From contig JAHHSD010000028.1 of NCBI GenBank assembly GCA_020025425.1, positions 1-23,020 of the forward strand: a stretch of 23,020 bases of DNA. The letters run 5' to 3'. Below the pieces are notes generated by a model. It was not told the DNA's origin. It made no database searches and saw nothing but the letters and a program-made list of their open reading frames with translations. This document shows positions 16,718 through 23,020 of the stretch, piece by piece. The DNA comes from Oscillospiraceae bacterium. Its GTDB lineage: Bacteria; Bacillota; Clostridia; Oscillospirales; Oscillospiraceae. The first letter of the stretch is position 1. Every line of letters starts with the position of its first letter. The translations under genes and the position numbers were made by a program.

Positions 16718-17647
16718 TCACGTCAGCCGACAGGTCAGATCCTCAATAAATTCCCGGCTGATGGGGGAGAGGGGGCGGTCAGCGGCGGTGACGTAGCCGA
16801 ATTCCAGCATAAAGCCGCAGTTCTGGATGGGAATGGAGGTGGAGTGGTACCCCGCCTCCTGGAGTGCAAAGTCGTGGATGCCGATGCTGTAACAGTCGCT
16901 GGTGGAGATCATATACAGCAGCGTGGCCCGGCTGGAGAGATAGGTGATATGGGAGCGCATCTTTTCCGTGTCCTGCTCCCCCTCGGCCAGCAGCTGATAG
17001 ATGTAGTCATCGCACTGGCCCAGGTACCACAGAAAGCCGTACTCCGACAGGGTGTGCAGGTTGATGGGTTTTCCCTGCTGGATCAGGGGATGGCGGCAGG
17101 AGAGGATGATGTGGGGCTCCACATGGGCCAGGAAGTGGTACTCCAGCCCCAGCTTCTCAAAGATCCGCTCCATCTCCTGGTGGCGGCGGCTGTCAAAATG
17201 AAAGACGCCCACATCCACCCGGCCGTTGGCCACGTCCTCCAGTACCTCGTCGGCGTTGCCCTCATACAGCCGGTGGGAGAAGGAGGGCTGGTCCTTATGG
17301 CGCAGGACCACCTCGCTGAAGCTCTCCATGATGTGGGAAAACCGGGTCATGGACACGGCCAGGGCCTGAGATTCCTCCGGCTCCGAGATCTTTTTCAGGG
17401 AAAAGCTGTCCATTTCGGTGAGGATCCGCTCCGCATGGCTGAGAAATTCCACCCCGTCCGGGGTCAGAGTCACGCCGGAACGGCTGCGGTGAAACAGCCT
17501 GGCCCCCAGCGTCTCCTCCAGGTCGTGGATGATCTTTCCCAGGTAGGGCTGCGAGATATAGAGACTCTGTGCCGCCTTGTTGATGGAACCCTGCTTGGCC
17601 ACCCTGACAAAATACTCCAGGTGCCGAAGATTGACGTCATACTTCAT
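16718..17647 (-). CDS. LysR family transcriptional regulator
   Basis: Regulator of 309 residues. The N-terminal winged helix-turn-helix spans about residues 6-65: LRHLEYFVRVAKQGSINKAA, then SLYISQPYLGKIIHDLEETLG, then LFHRSRSGVTLTPDG. The rest is a LysR-type effector-binding domain of two alpha/beta lobes. The HTH carries the family pattern SISQPxLSxxIxxLE in the form YISQPYLGKIIHDLE. ATG 17647 follows AGAGGG; the frame continues to 17875, but that upstream part has no ribosome binding site and overlaps the divergent promoter. It ends about 130 bp before glsA in the same direction, and the LysR box between them points to control of glsA and the symporter, perhaps by glutamine or glutamate (inference). 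Confidence 0.93.
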   Translation of the reverse strand: MKYDVNLRHLEYFVRVAKQGSINKAAQSLYISQPYLGKIIHDLEETLGARLFHRSRSGVTLTPDGVEFLSHAERILTEMDSFSLKKISEPEESQALAVSMTRFSHIMESFSEVVLRHKDQPSFSHRLYEGNADEVLEDVANGRVDVGVFHFDSRRHQEMERIFEKLGLEYHFLAHVEPHIILSCRHPLIQQGKPINLHTLSEYGFLWYLGQCDDYIYQLLAEGEQDTEKMRSHITYLSSRATLLYMISTSDCYSIGIHDFALQEAGYHSTSIPIQNCGFMLEFGYVTAADRPLSPISREFIEDLTCRLT

Positions 17648-17692
17648 AGTGTTCCCTCTTTCTTCCAGCAATAACCGATGACTCTCTCTCCT

Positions 17693-17698
17693 ATTATA
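17693..17698 (-). promoter_or_regulatory. Possible -10 box of the lysR gene
   Basis: A perfect TATAAT on the minus strand lies about 45 nt before the ATG at 17647. No good -35 is present at 16-18 bp; a TTGACA exists but only 8 bp away, too close to act as its partner. Confidence 0.4.
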
Positions 17699-17786
17699 AG
17701 CTTCTTTGTCAAATCCTGCCCAGGCCCTCCCTGCAATAAGGCCCCGGCCGCCCGCCCGGCCGTGGGCATCAATTCGCGCATATCCC

Positions 17787-17815
17787 TTGAATTCCCAAAA
17801 AAGTTGTGATATACT
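17787..17815 (+). promoter_or_regulatory. Promoter of the CNNM/HlyC-type gene
   Basis: TTGAAT at 17787-17792, 17 bp, and an extended TGATATACT with -10 at 17810-17815. The leader would be about 50 nt. Confidence 0.72.
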
Positions 17816-17875
17816 CTGCAACAACCCTGGGATTTTCCCAAATTTATAAAAGAAAGCAGAGTTGATTCGTCCCAA

Positions 17876-19129
17876 ATGGACAGTACCAGTATAGGCATGC
17901 TCATCGCCCTGGTGATCCTGGTCATCTTATCCGGATATTTTTCCGCCTCGGAGACTGCCTTCACCTCTTTGAACCGCATCCGCCTGAAAAACAAGGCCGA
18001 CAACGGCGACCTGCGGGCCGCCCGCACCCTGGCCCTGGCAGAGGACTATGACAAGCTCCTCTCCACCCTTCTGATCGGCAACAACATCGTCAATATCACC
18101 GCCACCACGGTGGCCACCGTGCTGTGTACCAAGTGGTTCCACGAGTACGGACCCACCATCTCCACCATCGCCCTGACCATCATCATCCTGGTCTTTGGCG
18201 AGGTGTCCCCCAAGAGCCTGGCCAAGGAGTACCCCGAGCGCTGGGCCATGACCGCTTACCCCCTGCTCAAGGTCCTGGTGGTGGTATTCACCCCGCTGAA
18301 CTGGCTGTTTACCCAGTGGAAAAAGCTGCTGAGCAAGGTATTCCGCCACAGCGGCAGCGAGGGCATCACCGAGGAGGAGCTGGTGGGCATGGTGGACCAG
18401 GCGGAGACCGAGGGCGGTCTGGGCGAGCACGAGAGCGACCTGATCCGCGCGGCCATCGGCTTCAACGACATGGAGGTCTACGACATCCTCACCCCCCGGG
18501 TGGACCTGGTGGCGGTGGAGGAGGAGGACCCCATGGAGAAGGCGGCCTCCCTGTTCGCCGAGAGCGGCTACTCCCGCCTGCCTGTCTACCACGACACCAT
18601 CGACAACATCGTGGGCGTCATCCATGAGAAGGACTTCTACGCGGCCCGCTACCGGGGCGAGACCATGCTGTCCAATCTGAAGGCCCCCGTGCTGTACACC
18701 ACGGGCAGCACCAGGATCTCCGAGCTTTTGCAGGTGCTCCAGAGCCACAAGGCCCACATGGCTGTGGTGGTGGACGAGTACGGCGGCACCGAGGGCATCG
18801 CCACCCTGGAGGACATCCTGGAGGAGCTGGTGGGCGAGATCTGGGACGAGCACGACGAGGTCATCGAGACCTTCCAGAAGCAGGAGGACGGCAGCTACCT
18901 CATCGCCTGCTCCGCCGACCTGGACGATATGTACGACCTGTTCTCCGTCAAGGGGACCTGTGACGCGGCCACCGTGTCCGGCTGGGTGCTGGAGCAGGTG
19001 GGCCGGGTGCCCGAGGTGGGCGACCGGTTCCAGGCCGAGGGTCTGGACGTCACCGTCACCCGGGTGGAGCACCGCCGGGTGCTGGAGATCCGGGTGGAGG
19101 TCATCCGGCCGGAGGGCGAAGAAAAATAA
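17876..19129 (+). CDS. CNNM/HlyC-CorC family protein (DUF21, CBS pair, CorC_HlyC)
   Basis: Membrane protein of 417 residues related to magnesium/cobalt efflux proteins, previously called hemolysin-like. The N-terminal DUF21 domain (about 5-190) has three or four helices and starts with ILSGYFSASETAFTSLN. The linker SEGITEEELVGMVDQAETEGGL and the first CBS segment (ILTPRVDLVAVE) lead into a CBS pair (about 205-335) with MAVVVDEYGGTEGIATLEDI. The C-terminal CorC_HlyC domain is about 345-415. Mg2+ export is the most likely role from the family. The ATG at 17876 lacks a clear ribosome binding site, so the start is less certain than for neighbours. It diverges from lysR and converges on the radical SAM gene. 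Confidence 0.92.
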   Translation: MDSTSIGMLIALVILVILSGYFSASETAFTSLNRIRLKNKADNGDLRAARTLALAEDYDKLLSTLLIGNNIVNITATTVATVLCTKWFHEYGPTISTIALTIIILVFGEVSPKSLAKEYPERWAMTAYPLLKVLVVVFTPLNWLFTQWKKLLSKVFRHSGSEGITEEELVGMVDQAETEGGLGEHESDLIRAAIGFNDMEVYDILTPRVDLVAVEEEDPMEKAASLFAESGYSRLPVYHDTIDNIVGVIHEKDFYAARYRGETMLSNLKAPVLYTTGSTRISELLQVLQSHKAHMAVVVDEYGGTEGIATLEDILEELVGEIWDEHDEVIETFQKQEDGSYLIACSADLDDMYDLFSVKGTCDAATVSGWVLEQVGRVPEVGDRFQAEGLDVTVTRVEHRRVLEIRVEVIRPEGEEK

Positions 19130-19131
19130 AC

Positions 19132-19166
19132 AAAAGGAGCCGGAAGCAGTCGCTTCCGGCTCCTTT
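19132..19166. terminator. Bidirectional terminator between the CNNM-type and radical SAM genes
   Basis: AAAGGAGCCGGAAGC and GCTTCCGGCTCCTTT pair perfectly around AGTC. On the minus strand it is followed by TTTTGTTTATTTTT, ending the bile salt hydrolase operon. Confidence 0.9.
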
Positions 19167-19206
19167 CCTATTTTGTTCCATTCCCGTCCGCTCAGACCCA
19201 GAGGGC

Positions 19207-20061
19207 TCACCGGAACCGGTGGATGAAGCCGCACCGGCTGCACAGCTCCTCCACGGTGCGCTTTTGGGAGAAGCCGTCGTAAATGGCCCGGGCCCGGGGG
19301 GTGGAGAGGATGTCCTCCAGCTCCTGCCGAAAGAGGTTGCCCAGGGACACGTCCCCCTCGTGGTCCAGGCAGCAGGGGACCACAGTGCCGTCGCACAGCA
19401 CCCCCACATGGTCCCGCAGCCCGTAGCAGAAGCCGGAGCCGTCCCCTTGCCGGGCGGTGAGGTCGGGCCACTCAAACCGCTCGCCCCACTCCAGATAGAC
19501 CCGATCGGCCATGGTGATCCCACGGGGGCCCTCCTTCCACGCTCCGGGGAAGGCCCGGTGGAGCCGGTCCAGGATGGCGTCGTTCTGCCGGTTGGCCCCC
19601 CGGACCTCCTCGCCGTCCAGGTTCCAAAGGCGCAGGGCGCAGCGCTTGCCGGCTTGGGCGGCCTTTTGGGCAAAGCTGACACAGCCGTCCAGGTAGCCGG
19701 ACAGGTCCCCCGCCCCCTCGTTGCCCTCGAAGGAGTGGAGGGAGACGCTGACCCGCTCCACGGCGGGGCTTTCGCACAGAAGCTCCGCCCGCTGGGGCAG
19801 CAGGACGCCGTTGGTGGTGATCATCACCCGGAAGCCCAGCCCGTCGGCCATCTCCAGCAGCCGGGGGAGCTGGGGGTGGAGCAGGGGCTCCCCCATGAGG
19901 TGAAGATATAAGTACCGGGTGTGGGGGCGGATCCGCCCGGCCAGCAGGGAGAACTCCTCCGGGGTGAGAAAGCGCTTCTCCCGCCGGGTGCCGGGGCAGA
20001 ATTCGCACCGGAGATTGCACACGTCGGTGATCTCCAGATAAACTTTTTTCAGGGTGTGCAT
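19207..20061 (-). CDS. Radical SAM protein with one auxiliary cluster (SPASM/twitch-like)
   Basis: 284 residues. The S-adenosylmethionine-binding cluster motif CxxxCxxC is C15, C19 and C22, with GEP-like HLMGEPLLHP at 54-63 and ITTNG at 81-85. The C-terminal part carries C212, a DGTVVPC segment with C230, and C274xxC277. This fits a single auxiliary [4Fe-4S] site of the twitch type; the extra cysteines of a full SPASM domain are missing because the protein stops 7 residues after C277. The reaction is unknown: relatives modify peptides or small molecules, but no precursor peptide gene is visible nearby. ATG 20061 follows AAAGGAG by about 9 nt. It begins 22 nt after the second chromate-family gene and is last in the operon. 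Confidence 0.9.
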   Translation of the reverse strand: MHTLKKVYLEITDVCNLRCEFCPGTRREKRFLTPEEFSLLAGRIRPHTRYLYLHLMGEPLLHPQLPRLLEMADGLGFRVMITTNGVLLPQRAELLCESPAVERVSVSLHSFEGNEGAGDLSGYLDGCVSFAQKAAQAGKRCALRLWNLDGEEVRGANRQNDAILDRLHRAFPGAWKEGPRGITMADRVYLEWGERFEWPDLTARQGDGSGFCYGLRDHVGVLCDGTVVPCCLDHEGDVSLGNLFRQELEDILSTPRARAIYDGFSQKRTVEELCSRCGFIHRFR

Positions 20062-20083
20062 GGGCAGGACTCCTTTCGGGATT

Positions 20084-20620
20084 CTAGGGGATCAGCTTGG
20101 TCAGCAGTCCCAGTCCGGCCGACAGGAGAATGACCTTGGGGACGCTCAGCTTGAATTTCATCAGCATCACCAGGGCCGCCAGACCGATGCCCAGGGAGGT
20201 CGGGTCCAGACCGCCTTGGACGGTGTAGCTGCTCAGGGACAGGGAGACGATCACCCCCAGGATCATGCCGATACAGGCGGGGCGGACCCCCAGCATCACC
20301 CGGCGCATGGCATTGCTCTTTTGAAACCGGGTGAAAAACACGGCCGCCAGGGCGGTGAGGGTCAGGGTGGGGGCCACCGCCCCCAGATTGGCCGCCACCG
20401 CTCCGGCCAGGCCGGCGGTGCGCATCCCGGCAAAGGTGGCGCAGTTCAGGCCCAGGGGGCCGGGGGTCATCTCGGCCATGGCCACGATGTCGGTCACCTC
20501 CACAGCGGTCATCCACCCGTGGTCCAGCATCTCGCTGGAGATCAGCGGCACCATGGACAGCCCGCCGAAGCTGGTAAAGCCGATCTTGGCAAAGCTCCAG
20601 AACAGTTCCAGCAGGATCAC
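20084..20620 (-). CDS. Chromate transporter family protein, second single-domain subunit
   Basis: Membrane protein of 178 residues in the short-chain CHR family, where two half-size proteins form the transporter. The family pattern is present: LFWSFAKIGFTSFGG, a segment with EMTPGPLGLNCATFAGMRTAG, and about five further hydrophobic helices. The start is GTG 20620, which overlaps the TGA of the first subunit gene (GTGA) and has GGGGGAG about 8 nt upstream. The frame is open to 20695, but that stretch is inside the preceding gene. Chromate is the name-giving substrate; the physiological anion in a gut anaerobe is not known. Confidence 0.9.
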   Translation of the reverse strand: MILLELFWSFAKIGFTSFGGLSMVPLISSEMLDHGWMTAVEVTDIVAMAEMTPGPLGLNCATFAGMRTAGLAGAVAANLGAVAPTLTLTALAAVFFTRFQKSNAMRRVMLGVRPACIGMILGVIVSLSLSSYTVQGGLDPTSLGIGLAALVMLMKFKLSVPKVILLSAGLGLLTKLIP

Positions 20621-21201
20621 GGCAGCTTCTCCCCCTTTCGGAGCAGATACTCGCTGATGAGCAGGCCGCAGGCCGCCCCCAGCAGGACCAGCCACACGCA
20701 GCTCACATCCAGAAACAGGTACAGAGCGAAGCTGACCGCCGTCACCGCCAGGCAGGGCGGGACCCGGAAGGCCCCCTTCACCATGCCGGTCACGGCAGAG
20801 ATCATAATGGGGACCACCGCGGCCCGCACCCCGGTCATGGCGGCCATCACCCAGGGGTTGTCCCGGACGGCGGTATAGCAGAAGGTGAGCACCGACAAAA
20901 GGACCAGCGGGGGCAGGGCCAGGCCCAGGACACAGACGATCCCGCCCGCCAGACCGGCCATCCGGCAGCCGAACATCATGGCCACGTTGGCCACCATGAC
21001 CCCCGGGATGCTGCGGCTGACGCTGGTCAGATCCAGCAGCTCCTCAGCGGTGAGGAGCTGCTGCCGCTCCACATACAGGGCCTGCATCTGGGCCACAATG
21101 CTCCAGCCGCCCCCGAAGGTGAAGCAGCCGAATTTCAAAAAGTCCAAAAACAGCCGGCCCAGCCCACCGGCAGCCGGCGGAGCAGCCCCTCTCTTTTCCA
21201 T
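20617..21201 (-). CDS. Chromate transporter family protein, first single-domain subunit
   Basis: Membrane protein of 194 residues, partner of the downstream half-size protein. The signature is FLKFGCFTFGGGWSIVAQMQ near the N-terminus, SIPGVMVANVAMMFGCRMAGLAGG around residue 65-90, then LALPPLVLLSVL and further hydrophobic helices. The start is either ATG 21201 (GAGG at 8 nt) or ATG 21207; I prefer 21201 but neither has a strong ribosome binding site, which fits coupled translation after the bile salt hydrolase gene about 30 nt upstream. The last four bases overlap the next gene. Anion import or export directed by a pair of such proteins is the family role. Confidence 0.9.
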   Translation of the reverse strand: MEKRGAAPPAAGGLGRLFLDFLKFGCFTFGGGWSIVAQMQALYVERQQLLTAEELLDLTSVSRSIPGVMVANVAMMFGCRMAGLAGGIVCVLGLALPPLVLLSVLTFCYTAVRDNPWVMAAMTGVRAAVVPIMISAVTGMVKGAFRVPPCLAVTAVSFALYLFLDVSCVWLVLLGAACGLLISEYLLRKGEKLP

Positions 21202-21233
21202 CGTCATCGCCTCGCTTGCGCCCTTTGTGCGGC

Positions 21234-22208
21234 TCAGTTGCCCCAGCAGATCTGCTGGCTCCTGTTCAGGTCGTAGCAGTAGAGCTGATCTCCGTCCAGG
21301 TCCACCTGATCCATGCGGATGGCGGTCAGCTGGCTGTTGCCGTAGGTTTTGTAGTAGTAGATCCCGTGGGCGGCGTCAATGCAGCAGGTATACAGGGTGA
21401 TATCCTCCTTGCCGTCGTTGGTGATGGCGGCGCCCCGCACCATGGCCACCGTGTCCAGGATGTGGAAGAACTCGGTCACCCGGTCCAGCTCGGTCTCGCC
21501 GCCCCGGGAGTTTGCCAGGTGGAAGGCGGTGCGCACAAAGCGGGAGGCGCTGGAGACGTCTCCGGGCAGACCCACGGCGCCCATGCCCACGGCGTAGTCC
21601 CCCAGCTCGTAGGCCGGGCTGAACCGGTTCTCCCGGTTGGCCGGGCACAGGTGGCGGTAGTTGCGCAGGTTCCACAGGTGGTACTCGAAGGGCGGATTGT
21701 TGGTCATCACATGGTAGGGGTTGTCATAGAGCTTCAGGCCGTCCTCTCTCGGCTCGGCCACCAGGGACTCCCGGCCGTCGCTGAACATGAAGTGCAGGGG
21801 GGCCAGGGGCATCTGGGGGGAGAAGGGGATGTTGGTGAGGTTCAGCCGCTCCAGCAGGACCCGGGCCTCCCGGACGCTCCCGCACTGGCCCAGGATCCAG
21901 GGGATCAGCTCAAAGGGGGTGATGTTGTCCATCCCCTCCCTGGGCTCGTGGTACACGGCCACGCCGGGAAAGTTCAGGCCGGCGGCGCACAGGCCCTTCT
22001 CATTGGCGGCCTCGTAGTACAGGGCGGTGTCCCCCACCACAGACGCCATGCCGATGAGGGCCGTCTGGGTCCGGAACTGGGTCCCGCTGCGCAGGGCGTA
22101 GTGCCGGCCCCGGGGAGTGATGACCACCTGTTCCCGGTAGGAGACCTCAATATCCAGATTGCGGCCAAAGTAGTGATCCTGCCAGCGGCAGCTGATTGCG
22201 GTACACAT
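21234..22208 (-). CDS. bsh: Bile salt hydrolase (choloylglycine hydrolase family)
   Basis: N-terminal nucleophile amidase of 324 residues that cleaves the glycine or taurine amide of conjugated bile acids. After removal of Met, Cys2 is the catalytic nucleophile. GRNLD gives Arg16 and Asp19; Asn79 in AGLNF is the residue that separates bile salt hydrolases from penicillin V acylases, which carry Tyr there. Asn170 in MTNNP and Arg223 in SSASRF complete the active-site set. Overall it closely resembles the Clostridium perfringens enzyme. No signal peptide, so it is cytoplasmic. ATG 22208 follows AAGGAGG by 7 nt. It is first in a likely four-gene operon with two chromate-family transporters and a radical SAM protein. 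Confidence 0.95.
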   Translation of the reverse strand: MCTAISCRWQDHYFGRNLDIEVSYREQVVITPRGRHYALRSGTQFRTQTALIGMASVVGDTALYYEAANEKGLCAAGLNFPGVAVYHEPREGMDNITPFELIPWILGQCGSVREARVLLERLNLTNIPFSPQMPLAPLHFMFSDGRESLVAEPREDGLKLYDNPYHVMTNNPPFEYHLWNLRNYRHLCPANRENRFSPAYELGDYAVGMGAVGLPGDVSSASRFVRTAFHLANSRGGETELDRVTEFFHILDTVAMVRGAAITNDGKEDITLYTCCIDAAHGIYYYKTYGNSQLTAIRMDQVDLDGDQLYCYDLNRSQQICWGN

Positions 22209-22241
22209 ATCGCGTCCTCCTTATATGGTTAAGATTTATCT

Positions 22242-22247
22242 ATTATA
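22242..22247 (-). promoter_or_regulatory. -10 box of the bile salt hydrolase operon
   Basis: A perfect TATAAT on the minus strand lies about 35 nt before the start codon. The -35 at 17 bp (GCGCTT) is poor, so an activator may be needed. Confidence 0.55.
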
Positions 22248-22322
22248 CACTGTTTGCCTGAAAAAAGCGCGGAAATCTAAAATAAAATGCCCCGCCCCGT
22301 CCGGGACCCTGTGTGCTTTTTC

Positions 22323-22351
22323 TTGCGTGACAGGCCAAACTATGATAAAAT
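22323..22351 (+). promoter_or_regulatory. Promoter of the DEAD-box helicase gene
   Basis: TTGCGT at 22323-22328, 17 bp, and extended TGATAAAAT with -10 at 22346-22351. It predicts a leader of about 130 nt. Confidence 0.65.
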
Positions 22352-22357
22352 ATACCC

Positions 22358-22491
22358 CATAAAGTGGGGGTGGAGATCATCCCGCTCCTATCTGATTTAA
22401 GGCCGCGCCGGGCAAAGGGCGTTTCGACCGAGCTGTGTCGTATGTGGTTGGCCTTGAATCACCCTATCGATACAGAAAAGGAAGGAACACA
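22358..22491 (+). promoter_or_regulatory. Structured leader of the DEAD-box helicase mRNA
   Basis: An outer stem AAGGCC/GGCCTT (22399-22404 with 22450-22455) encloses two hairpins, GCGCC/GGCGT (22405-22409 with 22418-22422) and CGAC/GTCG (22425-22428 with 22437-22440), giving a three-way junction. A small ACCCC/GGGGGT hairpin lies at the 5' end. I recognise no known RNA family. Cold-shock or autoregulated helicase messages often have long leaders, so a regulatory role is possible. Confidence 0.45.
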
Positions 22492-23020
22492 ATGGAAATC
22501 AACGGCGAGATCGTAAACCAAGAAGTACAGTACAGCCAGCTGGGGCTCTCTCCGGAGCTCATGCGGGCCATCAATAAAAAAGGATATGTCCAGGCAACTC
22601 CCGTCCAGGGCGGCGCCATCCCCTACTTCATGGAGTGGAAGGACGTAATTGCCAAGGCCCCCACCGGCACCGGCAAGACCTTTGCCTTCGGCATCCCCAT
22701 GGTGGAGCACATCGACCCGGAAAACAGCCACATCAGCGCCCTGGTCCTGGCCCCCACCCGGGAGCTGGCCATCCAGATCCAGAACGAGCTGCGGGACCTG
22801 TGCGCCTTCAAGGAGGGCGTGCGGGTGGTCTGTCTCTACGGCGGACAGCCCATTGAGAAGCAGATCACCCAGCTGAAAAAGGACCCCCAGATCGTGGTCG
22901 CCACTCCCGGCCGCCTGATGGACCACATGAAGCGGCACACCGTCCGTCTGGACAAGGTGGAGACCGTGGTGCTGGACGAGGCCGACCGGATGCTGGACAT
23001 GGGCTTTGTCCGGGACGTGA
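22492..23020 (+). CDS. DEAD-box RNA helicase, N-terminal part (runs off window)
   Basis: ATP-dependent RNA helicase acting in ribosome assembly or mRNA turnover. Only the first 176 residues are present. They include the Q-motif region (LGLSPELMRAINKKGYVQATPVQ), motif I APTGTGKT (Pro in place of the common Gln), motif Ia PTRELAIQ, GG in LYGGQP, TPGR and motif II DEAD at about residue 164. This is the first RecA-like domain; the second and any C-terminal tail lie beyond the edge, so the subtype (CshA, RhlE, DbpA) cannot be decided. ATG 22492 has AAGGAAGG about 7 nt upstream. It diverges from the bile salt hydrolase operon. Confidence 0.95.
   Translation, partial: MEINGEIVNQEVQYSQLGLSPELMRAINKKGYVQATPVQGGAIPYFMEWKDVIAKAPTGTGKTFAFGIPMVEHIDPENSHISALVLAPTRELAIQIQNELRDLCAFKEGVRVVCLYGGQPIEKQITQLKKDPQIVVATPGRLMDHMKRHTVRLDKVETVVLDEADRMLDMGFVRDV

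Noticed and set aside
17705..17717. TTGACA upstream of lysR as a -35 box
   Set aside because: It is only 8 bp from the TATAAT at 17698-17693, too close to form a functional pair, and no second -10 lies 16-18 bp downstream.
18124..18627. Pro/Gly/His-rich open frame inside the CNNM-type gene
   Set aside because: It is a frame shadow of the real gene with no ribosome binding site or domain.

Overview
The window looks like chromosomal DNA from a GC-rich, low-oxygen gut Firmicute, most likely an Oscillospiraceae/Ruminococcaceae relative of Flavonifractor or Lawsonibacter (inference). The reasons are AGGAGG-type ribosome binding sites, TTGACA/TATAAT promoters with 17-bp spacers, a T-box-controlled aminoacyl-tRNA synthetase, a QueT transporter, a YtrA-type GntR/ABC operon and a bile salt hydrolase. 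Coding strands are GC-rich, so long antisense ORFs shadow almost every gene. I see no IS element, phage gene, CRISPR array, tRNA or rRNA.

Left part (1-5500): the N-terminal two-fifths or so of ileS runs leftward off the window, behind a complete T-box leader with an AUC (Ile) specifier. Divergent from it is mfd, the transcription-repair coupling factor. mfd converges on a leftward four-gene operon (8171-5506): a GntR/YtrA-type repressor, an ABC ATPase and two hydrophobic permease-like proteins, with two ATGA overlaps and a palindromic operator lying across its promoter. A calcium-type P-type ATPase diverges from the repressor (8336-10999).

Middle (11000-15700): queT follows a short structured leader that may be a preQ1 riboswitch. 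A stand-alone RsmH-like methyltransferase with an N-terminal extension converges on queT. Divergent from rsmH is an orphan phosphate acyltransferase of the Pta/Ptb family. Next come a leftward glutaminase (glsA) and an AGCS sodium:amino acid symporter, probably a glutamine import and deamidation module. It is headed by a LysR-type regulator, and a textbook LysR box is centred near -65 of the glsA promoter.

Right part (17650-23020): a CNNM/HlyC-type DUF21-CBS membrane protein runs rightward and converges on a leftward four-gene unit (22208-19207) of bile salt hydrolase, two single-domain chromate-transporter-family proteins and a radical SAM protein with one extra cysteine cluster. This gene combination is the most unusual arrangement in the window. 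The window ends inside a rightward DEAD-box RNA helicase gene whose roughly 130-nt leader can fold into a closed multi-branched structure. Perfect or near-perfect hairpins with T-runs separate the convergent gene pairs.
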